This document shows positions 52,639-60,076 of a stretch of DNA of 64,000 nucleotides, piece by piece. The notes beneath the pieces were generated by a model that saw only the letters and a list, made by a program, of their open reading frames with translations, had not been told where the DNA came from and searched no databases. Origin of the DNA: Pseudomonadales bacterium (lineage in GTDB: Bacteria > Pseudomonadota > Gammaproteobacteria > Pseudomonadales > Pseudohongiellaceae); NCBI GenBank assembly GCA_024234365.1, contig JACKOK010000002.1, forward strand, positions 434,001 through 498,000, given 5' to 3'. Made by a program: the position numbers and the translations under genes. How positions within the stretch are numbered: the stretch's first letter is position 1; each line of letters starts with the position of its first letter.

Positions 52639-52889
52639 AAGCGTAAGCCTCGCTGATCCGGCGTCCACCTTGCCAGGTTGATCTGCGCCACGCCCAGGCC
52701 CAGGCCGCGTACCCACTTGGCGCAGGTGTCCAGGGTGCTCCAGGTCTTGATGCTGCCCGCAAGGGTAGTGGCTGTCACCGTGGTGACGGAGGTGTCCACC
52801 TCGACGTGGAAGAGACTGCCGTCGGCGATGATGCGCACCTTGCGGATGGCACCGGCTTCAATCAGCGCTCGCAGGGTTTTTTCATTCAT
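52635..52889 (-). CDS. ParC-like partition-associated protein
   Basis: 84 residues: MNEKTLRALIEAGAIRKVRIIADGSLFHVEV, TATTLAGSIKTWSTLDTCAKWVRGLGLG. This is the pattern of small proteins annotated as ParC-family, partition-associated proteins of mobile elements. It overlaps the RHH gene upstream by eight bases and the Cys protein downstream by four. A role in element stability is an inference from its family name and neighbours. Confidence 0.65.
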   Translation of the reverse strand: MNEKTLRALIEAGAIRKVRIIADGSLFHVEVDTSVTTVTATTLAGSIKTWSTLDTCAKWVRGLGLGVAQINLARWTPDQRGLRL

Positions 52890-53076
52890 GGTCTGGCTGC
52901 TCGAACAGGGCCTGTTGCTCGGGAATGGAGATGCCTTGCTCTTCGCAATGCTTGCGGATAAGCACCTCGATCAGATTGGCCACGGAGCGGTGCTCGCGCA
53001 GGGCGGCAATGCGTGCGGCTTCTTTGAGCACCGGGTCGATTCGCAAATTCAGGGTCGCAGTTTTGGAGGGGGCCAT
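52882..53076 (-). CDS. Ribbon-helix-helix regulator
   Basis: 64 residues. SKTATLNLRIDPVLKEAARIAALREHRSVANLIEVLIRKH is a typical ribbon-helix-helix DNA-binding domain of the CopG/Arc class, often the antitoxin or autoregulator of small operons. First gene of the cluster RHH, ParC-like, Cys protein, and likely self-regulating. A 15-bp repeat at 53107 is 31 bases upstream. Confidence 0.75.
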   Translation of the reverse strand: MAPSKTATLNLRIDPVLKEAARIAALREHRSVANLIEVLIRKHCEEQGISIPEQQALFEQPDHE

Positions 53077-53106
53077 AGGAAGGTGTCCTAGTCTAGTTGT
53101 GTTTGC

Positions 53107-53121
53107 ATTGTAACGCAGATG
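53107..53121 (+). repeat. 15-bp direct repeat, copy 1
   Basis: ATTGTAACGCAGATG occurs here and at 53615-53629 in the same orientation. This copy is just upstream of the RHH gene and could be its operator; the second copy lies 508 bp away. It could also be a chance or duplication remnant. Confidence 0.4.
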
Positions 53122-53137
53122 TATCTTGGAGCAAGTT

Positions 53138-53500
53138 CTATTCGGCGTGTGTACAGCAGTACCTAGCGAGCCGTTTACGGGTCGAAGGTTTGGCTTCCTC
53201 GGGAAAGCGACTGTCGAACACCAGTTGGCCTCGTTCGTGATCAGTAGCTCGAATCAACGCCCAGAATCCAGCCTTGCATTTGAGGTTGGCAAACCTGTTC
53301 GTCCAGAAGGCATCGTCCTCCGGGGCCCCATAAGGTACACCCTCGCCCGGCAGCTTGTGTAAGGGAGCTCGATGTGTTTCCGGCGTAGTGTGAAATGAAG
53401 TTCGTGGGTACTCCGCACCAGTGACAAGCTCAGCCAGCGTCATATTCGGAAACCAGATCCACGCCTTTGGAATCCATTCTTCAATCCACGAACACAGCAA
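53138..53500 (-). CDS. Hypothetical protein, uncertain
   Basis: 120 residues (LGMTLAEL-type start uncertain), rich in Trp and basic residues; no motif recognised beyond an LIRATDHERGQLVFDSRF stretch. Flanked by the two 15-bp repeats at 53107 and 53615. It may be a real small island gene or a chance reading frame. Confidence 0.35.
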   Translation of the reverse strand: MLCSWIEEWIPKAWIWFPNMTLAELVTGAEYPRTSFHTTPETHRAPLHKLPGEGVPYGAPEDDAFWTNRFANLKCKAGFWALIRATDHERGQLVFDSRFPEEAKPSTRKRLARYCCTHAE

Positions 53501-53998
53501 GTTCCTGTTTGCAGCGTTGTAGTAAATGCTGGCTCATTCTCTTATTCCTCATGGCCAAACGTTCGGGTAAGTTTCTTCCTCTGGTGCTCGACTTCGGGGA
53601 AATAGAGTAACGTTATTGTAACGCAGATGGAATGCGCATCTGTGGCATTCAAGTGCAGCTCCTCGTTACAAATCTCATTCTTGCAAGGGGCTCGAAGTCT
53701 GGAAACGGTGAAGATTCTGTCTGCGAATAATTTTCCTGAACCTCTTCCCAATACCCTTGCCTGAACCTTGCCTGATTGGAATGGGAAATTGGCGTGTTAA
53801 TGGATCGAAACGGACGTGTGAACATTGGAAATTACAAGCCATTGAGAACCCCAAGATAACCCCCGGTCTGATACCAATAAAATCTGGCTATTCAACAACA
53901 GTTATTCGCCTATATCTTTTTGTTTTACATAGGAATCGATCGAGATTTTTGGGTGGAATCAAGCATGTCGTTTTGTAAGAGTGAGAGCACCTTCGATT
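53501..53998. other. Island stretch without a supported gene
   Basis: About 500 bases that hold the second 15-bp repeat (53615-53629) and only short, motif-free reading frames on both strands (for example a 69-codon frame at 53542-53751 minus). AT-rich toward 53880-53970. No RNA gene was recognised. Confidence 0.4.
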
Positions 53999-54574
53999 TC
54001 AAGGTGCAAGTGCCTTCAGTCGTGAGAAGGAATACTCGTTGGCCGTCTTCGGTTTTTGCCCCTTTGTAGACGTCTTTGCCAGGTAGCTCAGATGGTGAAA
54101 AGCCTGTTGATAGGTTTCATCATCGTGGCGGTGTATCAAGTGCGACTTTGTGTTGAACGCCGGACGGGGGTGATCCCGGGTTTCAATGATTCTGCACACT
54201 CGCTCGCGAATGCCGTATTGGTGCCGAACCTTGTTGGCGTTGAGGATCAGCACTATGTGGTAGTGAGGGTTGCCGTTCTGCCCTGTCTCTCTCACCCATC
54301 CGTAAGCCAGCTTGCTACGGTAGGCCCGTTCAAGCTGTTTGCAAATGACCCGCATCAAATCTGATATCAGGGCATTGTTTCCCAGCGGCTGGTCTGGGTG
54401 GAATACAAACTGCACGACGTAGATTTTGCAGTACCGGGACAGCATGGCTTCGAGGCTCGAATTGATTCGGGCAAGAATCTGAACGAAGCAGCCCAATTGC
54501 TGCCGCTCCCCTGTGTTGATTCTCAATGTTCTGTCGCCCAGCCTGATCGATGGCTCAAACGTCATCGTCTTCAT
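53999..54574 (-). CDS. Inovirus Gp2/YagK-YfjJ-like protein
   Basis: 191 residues. The segment RETGQNGNPHYHIVLILNANKV with its HxH, an upstream RYCKIYVVQFVFHP strand and a downstream SYLAKTSTKGQKPKTANEYSFSRL end match the YagK/YfjJ-type protein of cryptic prophages and Gp2 of inoviruses, which resemble HUH replication initiators. A replication or phage-satellite role is inferred. It follows two small cysteine proteins and an AlpA-like regulator on the same strand. Confidence 0.72.
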   Translation of the reverse strand: MKTMTFEPSIRLGDRTLRINTGERQQLGCFVQILARINSSLEAMLSRYCKIYVVQFVFHPDQPLGNNALISDLMRVICKQLERAYRSKLAYGWVRETGQNGNPHYHIVLILNANKVRHQYGIRERVCRIIETRDHPRPAFNTKSHLIHRHDDETYQQAFHHLSYLAKTSTKGQKPKTANEYSFSRLKALAP

Positions 54575-54648
54575 GATCGATGGATTCAGTCTGAGAAAGA
54601 CCCGCCGATCTTTCTGAACAGCAGTGGTAGAACAGGATAGGGATAATA

Positions 54649-54795
54649 TTAATTACCGCCCTTGCGCCTGAGTTTGGGCAAGGCTTCATGCCCGCATCTG
54701 CAGTGCTTTCGCGGGAAATCGGCCTTTGAAAACAGGGGTAGAAAATCGGAAAAAGTTTCTGCTGCCAGTTGGAGTAGGGTGTGCACGGCATACAT
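54649..54795 (-). CDS. Small Cys/His protein (48 aa)
   Basis: Starts at ATG 54795, which overlaps the stop of the upstream small gene (TGATG) after a GGAGGGAAG. The product MYAVHTLLQLAAETFSDFLP ends in a basic KHCRCGHEALPKLRRKGGN region with Cys-x-Cys. Unknown function; coupling to the neighbour supports it being real. Confidence 0.5.
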   Translation of the reverse strand: MYAVHTLLQLAAETFSDFLPLFSKADFPRKHCRCGHEALPKLRRKGGN

Positions 54796-55019
54796 CACTT
54801 CCCTCCCTGACGGATTGCAGCTTTTTCGGGCAATTGGCGAGATTCCTTCAACGTAAGAGCGTTGGGGAGTGTCTTTACCGCAAGGGGCCTGAACGGGAAG
54901 AGGGGGCACCGGGAATTGCTGCAATTTTCAGTTTGTTGCCGCCAGGTGCCATTACCAGGCTGCGGGTCGCAGATGCAGGCTTTGCAGAAATTGTCGATGG
55001 CTGCTTTACGGCTGCTCAT
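54795..55019 (-). CDS. Small cysteine protein of mobile islands (74 aa)
   Basis: MSSRKAAIDNFCKACICDPQ, GNGTWRQQTENCSNSRCPLFPFRPL: four to five Cys spaced as CKACIxD...C...CPL. This resembles short conserved island proteins next to AlpA-type regulators in Pseudomonas-like genomes. Its start overlaps the AlpA stop (ATGA), so translation is coupled. Function unknown; zinc binding likely. Confidence 0.65.
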   Translation of the reverse strand: MSSRKAAIDNFCKACICDPQPGNGTWRQQTENCSNSRCPLFPFRPLAVKTLPNALTLKESRQLPEKAAIRQGGK

Positions 55020-55270
55020 TTGACCCCCTTGGCCTGATTGGCCTCGGCGGTGTTCTGAAACTCGATGAACTGGTCTCGGAATGCCAACAGAGTCGACAGT
55101 TTGTACTTCGCGCTTCGGCCCATCTTGATGAATTTGGGCGCAGGGCGTCCAAAGAGCATTCCCGTGTACCGGGATTGCTTCAGCGAGGCGCTGGTGGAGT
55201 CGAGAACCTTCGCCGCCTCGACATCGCACAGGATTGGGTCGAAAGACCTTGGGTTTGGGTGGTCATTCAT
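55016..55270 (-). CDS. AlpA-like helix-turn-helix regulator
   Basis: 84 residues: ILCDVEAAKVLDSTSASLKQSRYTGMLFG, KFIKMGRSAKYKLSTLLAFRDQ. A MerR/excisionase-type winged HTH (AlpA) is read from the SASLKQSRYTG helix and the R-S-A-KYKLS wing. AlpA proteins activate integrase or prophage genes. It heads an overlapping mini-operon with the 74-aa protein. Confidence 0.78.
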   Translation of the reverse strand: MNDHPNPRSFDPILCDVEAAKVLDSTSASLKQSRYTGMLFGRPAPKFIKMGRSAKYKLSTLLAFRDQFIEFQNTAEANQAKGVK

Positions 55271-55343
55271 GGTGATTCCTCGTCATTGATTTGACGAATC
55301 GAATCCTATGAATGACTCAATCAGTTTTCGTGGGAAACATTAC

Positions 55344-56171
55344 TTAGAGGTCGGACAGAGGGGCTTTCAAATTGGAGTAGCGCTTCCAGATTGCCTTGGT
55401 GGCTTCGTAGGAGAGCGGGCGTTTGAACGTGGTCGAGTACACATCAGATACGACGTCAGCGCCGCTGAGCTCATCGGTTTCATCGTTCCGGGTGGGGGGG
55501 ATTCCGGCAAGTTCCAGGTGATAAATGGCCATGCTGACATGAAGGTCGCGGCCCCAATGGCTGTAGGCGGACTTTCCATGCTGACGTGGGCGTTTCAGCG
55601 AACCGGCCTGCACTTTCTGTTCCCAGGCGACGAACGCCTCAGGCGGGCGAAAATAGGACTCGGTCCTGATCCACTCCAGCAATTGCAGTGCGGCGTCGAA
55701 TGCCTCTGGTTCGTCCTTTGTGCTTTCCAACAGAATGTCGAGACAGAATTGCCAATAGTCACCGGTTTCACCTAACCCAAGTGAATGGCCGGTGGCAGCA
55801 ACGCGGCCAATCCACAACTGTGTCAGCGCCATTTCTCCAAACCTGAACCATTTGCGTATGCCCACTTCGTGATCCTGTCCTGCCAGATCTTCGGCATAGT
55901 GCAACAGGTACGATTGAATGGAAGGCTTTGCGTACTCGATCAGGTCGTCGCGATGAATGAGCAAAAACCATCCAGGCAATTCTTCTTTGCCCAGTGTGAC
56001 AACATCACCCTCTGATAGCCTGTCCCAAATTTCCTTGCTATCGAAAATGGGCTCCATGGATTTGGGATCGACATACCGCCAATTGCACGGTATGAACCAA
56101 TCAGACTCGTGTTCGTCAGGATCGAACCGATTGGAGTACAGCAAGAGTTGCTGTGGTTTCATCAGGGGCAT
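55344..56171 (-). CDS. Unknown protein next to the right island end
   Basis: 275 residues (start M at 56171 or 56162). No domain recognised. The sequence is acidic and Trp-rich (ESDWFIPCNWRYVD, WFLLIHRDDLIEY, DALALLEW-type) with a C-terminal SYEATKAIWKRYSNLKAPLSDL. It is the cargo gene nearest attR and reads away from it, with no close neighbour, a frequent place for defence genes. That is context only. Confidence 0.55.
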   Translation of the reverse strand: MPLMKPQQLLLYSNRFDPDEHESDWFIPCNWRYVDPKSMEPIFDSKEIWDRLSEGDVVTLGKEELPGWFLLIHRDDLIEYAKPSIQSYLLHYAEDLAGQDHEVGIRKWFRFGEMALTQLWIGRVAATGHSLGLGETGDYWQFCLDILLESTKDEPEAFDAALQLLEWIRTESYFRPPEAFVAWEQKVQAGSLKRPRQHGKSAYSHWGRDLHVSMAIYHLELAGIPPTRNDETDELSGADVVSDVYSTTFKRPLSYEATKAIWKRYSNLKAPLSDL

Positions 56172-56282
56172 ACAGGTACCGACTTTGGTGGAAAGAGCGA
56201 TTCAGAGAGTACCAACTTGTCGGCGGAATGGCAGCTCAAAAGGGGGAGCTCCAGAGAATTGTGGCAACCCAAATGTTCACGT

Positions 56283-56308
56283 ATTTGGACTTAATGTGGA
56301 CTTAAGTT
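56283..56308 (+). repeat. 26-bp end repeat of the island, right copy
   Basis: Same 26-bp sequence as 41599-41624 with one base changed, two TGGACTTAA units 11 bp apart, 48 bp from attR and in the same orientation. Confidence 0.6.
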
Positions 56309-56317
56309 TTTTGGAGT

Positions 56318-56353
56318 CGGAAACAAAAAAGGCCTACCAACAGGTAAGCCTTT
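56318..56353 (-). terminator. Island-borne terminator of tRNA-Met
   Basis: On the minus strand AAGGCTTACC (56352-56343) pairs with GGTAGGCCTT (56338-56329), followed by TTTTGTTT. It lies nine bases after the tRNA CCA end and inside the island end, so it now terminates the tRNA transcript. Confidence 0.8.
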
Positions 56354-56355
56354 GA

Positions 56356-56409
56356 TTTGTATGGTAGCTATGCGTGGACTTGAACCACGGACATCAGCAT
56401 TATGAATGC
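56356..56409 (-). repeat. attR: tRNA-Met 3' half within the intact gene
   Basis: 54 bases identical to 41396-41449. Here they form part of the complete tRNA-Met gene. Confidence 0.9.
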
Positions 56410-56438
56410 TGCGCTCTAACCAACTGAGCTACATAGCC
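56362..56438 (-). tRNA. tRNA-Met (CAU), elongator
   Basis: 77 nt from GGCTATGTAGCTC to the encoded CCA. Acceptor GGCTATG pairs with CATAGCT in part, the D arm is GCTC...GAGC, the anticodon loop TTCATAA has anticodon CAU, and the T arm is CGTGGTTCAAGTCCACG. It resembles elongator Met rather than initiator; tRNA-Ile2 (CAU) cannot be excluded from the sequence alone. It is the integration target of the island, which leaves the gene complete. Confidence 0.95.
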
Positions 56439-56484
56439 ATAAACGCTGCGGCAGGGGAACGCTCCAAAGCCGCGAAGGATGCGC

Positions 56485-56513
56485 ATTCTGGCCATTTCGG
56501 GTTTTTTTGTCAA
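56485..56513 (-). promoter_or_regulatory. Promoter of tRNA-Met
   Basis: On the minus strand a perfect TTGACA (56513-56508), 17-bp spacer, and CAGAAT (56490-56485). The tRNA begins 47 bases downstream. Confidence 0.6.
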
Positions 56514-56700
56514 GCCTTGGGGAGGGGGCTCCGAAGGATGCTTCTCCTGCAAGCCTCCCGGCAGCATCATCGACCAGTAAGCACTTTTACCGTCCGTCGT
56601 CATTGCCAGCCCTGGATGAAGGGTAGTAGTACCCCGGGCTGGACGGGATAGATGAGGCTGTTTATGCTTTTGGGCGTGTTCCAACAGCAGTGGAAATTCC

Positions 56701-58260
56701 GTGTCTTTCAGTCAATCATCAGGTCTTCTTTTGCGCGTGCGGCCTGCCTTCTCTCGTCTCGCTCGCGCCCTCTGTCAGGGCAGTATTGCGATGCTCGCCA
56801 GTGTCACCCTGCATGCGACAGAGCCTGGGGACGCGTCCTGGCGCGATTTTCAGCATGCCTTGGGCCAGCCTGCACTCATCGCTGCCAATGCTGAACATGC
56901 TCTGGCCAATACAGCCTATCGCCCGTTGCCGACAATGGATGTTGCGCAGATCGATGCTGATAAATTCCGGCTTGGTTTCTTTCTCTTTCATGAAGGACGC
57001 TTGTCCTCGGACGATGCCATTGCCTGTGTCACCTGTCATGCCGGGCCGAACAGCGGAGTGGACGGTCGCCGGGTATCACTGGGCGTGAACCACGCCGAGG
57101 GGCGGATGAACGCCCTGTCCGTTCTCAATGCCACATTTCATTTCCGTCTTTTCTGGGATGGCCGTTCTGTAAGCTTGGAGGATCAGGCGCTGGAGCCCAT
57201 CCTGAGTGAACTGGAAATGGTCAATAGCGAGGATGCAGTTCTGCGCATGCTGCAGGATGACACCTTATATGCCGAACGCTTTGCGGTGGTATACCCGGAT
57301 GGGGTGACGCTCAAAAATATGACGGATGCCATGGCGCATTTTCAGCGCTTCAATTTCATCCGCGGCAACAGCCCCTTTCAACGGCATTTGTCGGGGGAGG
57401 CGGGGCAGATGAGCGCGCAGGCCTTGCGGGGCTGGCAGCTGTTCAATGACATCGGTTGCAGCAGTTGCCACAACGGCATCAGCATGGGCGGGAACTCCTA
57501 TCAGAAACTGGGCGCGGCGGTGCCCTATTACGGTGCCGGGCGTGAGGCCGATCTTCATGACGAGGGGGTGAGAGGGCGCTCGCAGCGGGAGCAGGATTTA
57601 CATGTGTTCAAGGTGCCAGGGCTGCTCAATGTGGCCAATACCGCACCCTATTTTCATGATGGCAGTGTTGCAAGGCTGGATGTCGCCATCGCAATTATGG
57701 CGGAGCAACAGCTTGGCCGGACGCTGGCGGAGGAGGATATCCGGGATATTGCTATGTTTTTGCGCGCCCTGAGCAGCAGTTACATGCCCATGCCAGTGGA
57801 GATATCTGCGGCAGAGCCCGCATCAACGCCTGCGCAAGCTCACAGTGCGGTGGCCGTCTCGCATCGTTCCAGCTATGCCGCTGCAGGCGCGGCCATCCTT
57901 CCCGTGAGCGAAGCGCTGTTCAGGGAGGCGCAGCGAGTGCTGTCCGGTGAGGTGGCCCATTTTGATTTTTTGCAGTTTCAGCATCTTGAGTTGATTCGCT
58001 ACGCTCGTGCTCTGCACCATCCGCCATCAGAGATGGACAACTCTTTGCGGCAGCGTCTGGTCTCCAGTGCGGAACAATTACTGCAGGCGGTGAATGCTCT
58101 GGAGTGGCCGATTGCGGATTTTCTGCGGGCGCAGGCAATGAGCAGCGTGTTTTCCGCTCAACGGGAGTTTCCGCTTAACGGTGAGGCACGGGAGCTGCTG
58201 AAGGATGAAGCCCGGACGCCCGCGGAGCAGGAGCACGGCCCGCGCGCTACAGGATATTGA
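56701..58260 (+). CDS. Di-heme cytochrome c peroxidase (MauG family)
   Basis: 519 residues from a GTG at 56701 (no ATG with family-like start nearby). Two c-type heme motifs, CVTCH (about residue 109) and CSSCH (about 257), with the CCP context HEGRLSSDDAIACVTCH and FNDIGCSSCHNG, and FHDGSVARLDVAIAIMAEQQLGRTL near the second domain. A signal-like N-terminus is present. The C-terminal 130 residues after the peroxidase core are helical and not usual for the family. Likely periplasmic; H2O2 removal or protein oxidation is inferred. Confidence 0.87.
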   Translation: MSFSQSSGLLLRVRPAFSRLARALCQGSIAMLASVTLHATEPGDASWRDFQHALGQPALIAANAEHALANTAYRPLPTMDVAQIDADKFRLGFFLFHEGRLSSDDAIACVTCHAGPNSGVDGRRVSLGVNHAEGRMNALSVLNATFHFRLFWDGRSVSLEDQALEPILSELEMVNSEDAVLRMLQDDTLYAERFAVVYPDGVTLKNMTDAMAHFQRFNFIRGNSPFQRHLSGEAGQMSAQALRGWQLFNDIGCSSCHNGISMGGNSYQKLGAAVPYYGAGREADLHDEGVRGRSQREQDLHVFKVPGLLNVANTAPYFHDGSVARLDVAIAIMAEQQLGRTLAEEDIRDIAMFLRALSSSYMPMPVEISAAEPASTPAQAHSAVAVSHRSSYAAAGAAILPVSEALFREAQRVLSGEVAHFDFLQFQHLELIRYARALHHPPSEMDNSLRQRLVSSAEQLLQAVNALEWPIADFLRAQAMSSVFSAQREFPLNGEARELLKDEARTPAEQEHGPRATGY

Positions 58261-58360
58261 GTTGCTGTTGTGGGAAATCGGAAAGGCTTGGTGCTCGCCC
58301 GGATGCGTAAAAACGCCAACTGGCACGGGGTGCTGGTGATGCGGAGCGAAGTCATCAACG

Positions 58361-59437
58361 TTAGCGGAAGTGGATTGCATCCCCATCCTGCACCACATAC
58401 TTTTACCTTCTAACCTCCAGCGCCCGGCATCCTTGCAGCCCTGTTCACCTTTGGAACTGGATGAAGTCCCTCGTAGCTCATGACCTCGGCGCGGATGCAG
58501 TTTTCTTCTCGAAATCGGTGTGGATCACGCCTGCTGCCTGAGGGGCGGTGGCGCCGACGCGCACGGTCCAGCGCGCACTTCCTTCACGCCGGCAGTGAAC
58601 AGTCTGCAGGCCCAGCAGGGCATAGCGCCGGCGCGGGATCACGCGGTCTGTGCCCGGTTCTTCCATGCCCAGTTCCTGCAGGAATTGGTTTCGTCTTCCA
58701 GCTCGGCGATTCCTGGCTTCCAGTTTGTTGCAGATGGGCACCACGGAGGTGCCTTTTCGCTCGGCGATCTCGCGCACGCGATCTAGGTGCGGTTGCCTTC
58801 GAAACCGTCCTCGTCCACGTTGGCGATGTACATGGTTGGTTTCACGGTCAGCAGGTGTAGCCGTAGATCTCGGCCAGTTCTTCCTGCCGAGCTTGAGGTG
58901 CGCACGGGTTTGGCTTCGTCGAGATGCGCCTTGAGATGCGCCCAGCAGGGCCACTTGTTTGATGGCCTCCTTGTCACCGCTGCGGGCCACCTTGGTGAGG
59001 CGGTGCAGGGTCTTGTCCACGGTCTCCAGGTCGGCCAGGGCGAGCTCGGTATTGATGACCTCGATGTCGGCGGCCGGGTTCACCTTGTCAGCCACATGGA
59101 TGACGTTGCTGTCTTCAAAGCAGCGCACCACATGGGCGATGGCATCGGTCTCACGGATATTGGCCAGGAACTGGTTGCCCAGGCCTTCGCCCTTGGAGGC
59201 GCCTGCCACCAGGCCTGCAATGTCCACGAATTCCATCGTGGTAGGCAGTATCCGCTGGGGCTGCACGATAACGGCCAGGGCATCGAGGCGCGGGTCGGGC
59301 ATGGGCACCAGGCCGGAGTTGGGCTCGATGGTGCAGAAGGGGAAATTCTCCGCGGCAATGCCGGCCTTGGTCAGCGCGTTGAACAGGGTGGACTTGCCGA
59401 CGTTGGGCAGTCCGACGATGCCGCATTTGAAACCCAT
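58361..59437 (-). pseudogene. ychF: Ribosome-binding ATPase YchF, frame-broken 3' half
   Basis: Highly conserved Obg-like ATPase. The N-terminal 160 residues (from ATG 59437) are undamaged: GIVGLPNVGKSTLFNALT, FVDIAGLVAGASKGEGLGNQFL. From about 58945 to the end the frame changes at least eight times, but the right pieces are all present in order: LLTVKPTMYIANVDEDGFEGN, HLDRVREIAERKGTSVVPICNKLEA, FLQELGMEEPG, YALLGLQT, WTVRVGATAPQAAGVIHTDFEK, and a last part readable to DGDAIHFR with TAA at 58361. Length is about 15 bases short of the 363-codon norm, so most errors are missing bases. As ychF is a core gene, sequencing error is likely; real decay cannot be excluded. Confidence 0.9.
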
Positions 59438-59449
59438 TGTGGTTCTTCC

Positions 59450-60037
59450 TTAAGGTCTGGTGTGAAGTTCGTGCATGGCGTTTTGCCAGTCGCCTTTGAC
59501 GGCGTGGGGCAGGCAGCGGATGGCGAGGTCGATGTCGCCCAGTATGGTCTCCATGTCCTGCTTGCCCGGGTCGCTCAGCACATAATTGGCCACCTGCGCC
59601 TTGTTGCCGGGGTGGCCGACTCCGATGCGCAGGCGGTAAAAATCCTTGGCACCACCCAGTGCGCTGATGATGTCGCGCACGCCATTGTGCCCACCGTGTC
59701 CACCGCCGAGCTTGAAGCGGGTGGTGCCCACGTCAAAGTCGATCTCGTCGTAGGCCACCAGCATTTGCTGGGGCTCGATATCGAAATACTGACAGAGCGC
59801 GGCGACAGACTGGCCGCTGCGGTTCATGAAGGTGGTGGGGAACAACAGGCGAATGTCGTGACCGGCCAGGGTGATGCGGCCGGCCTCGCCATGGAATTTG
59901 GTCTCTGCGCGCAGCTCGCCGTGATAATCGGCGGCCAGACGCGAGAGAAACCAGGCACCTGCGTTGTGCCGGTTAAAGCGATATTGTGGGCCGGGATTTC
60001 CCAGGCCCACAATCAGTTTTAACGCATTTGCTTGCAT
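59450..60037 (-). CDS. pth: Peptidyl-tRNA hydrolase
   Basis: Recycles tRNA from drop-off peptidyl-tRNA. 195 residues: LIVGLGNPGPQYRFNRHNAGAWFL with catalytic His, LLFPTTFMNRSGQSV, YDEIDFDVG and GGGHGGHNGVRDI. Normal length. It lies 12 bp upstream of ychF on the same strand, the standard pth-ychF pair. Confidence 0.97.
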   Translation of the reverse strand: MQANALKLIVGLGNPGPQYRFNRHNAGAWFLSRLAADYHGELRAETKFHGEAGRITLAGHDIRLLFPTTFMNRSGQSVAALCQYFDIEPQQMLVAYDEIDFDVGTTRFKLGGGHGGHNGVRDIISALGGAKDFYRLRIGVGHPGNKAQVANYVLSDPGKQDMETILGDIDLAIRCLPHAVKGDWQNAMHELHTRP

Positions 60038-60076
60038 GGCAGATATCCGTGCAGCGCAGGTGCCGGAAGGGTGCTC

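Larger units (their letters stand above)
41450..56409. mobile_element. Integrated island in tRNA-Met, about 15 kb
   Basis: Boundaries are given by the 54-bp direct repeats. The content differs from the flanks: tyrosine integrase, Fic, type I restriction-modification genes, RHH and AlpA regulators, a Gp2/YfjJ-like protein, many unknown proteins and lower-GC intergenic sequence (for example 49.6-50.6 kb). No structural phage genes, conjugation genes or integrative-conjugative relaxase were seen, so it is best described as a defence-bearing genomic island or satellite-like element. Confidence 0.9.

Noticed and set aside
53542..53978. Two small open frames (69 codons minus, 73 codons plus)
   Set aside because: No ribosome-binding site, motif or coupling to neighbours supports them.
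41450..56409. Complete prophage or integrative conjugative element
   Set aside because: No capsid, tail, packaging, lysis, relaxase or conjugation genes were found.
58787..60022. 411-codon plus-strand open frame opposite ychF and pth
   Set aside because: Antisense to two conserved genes.
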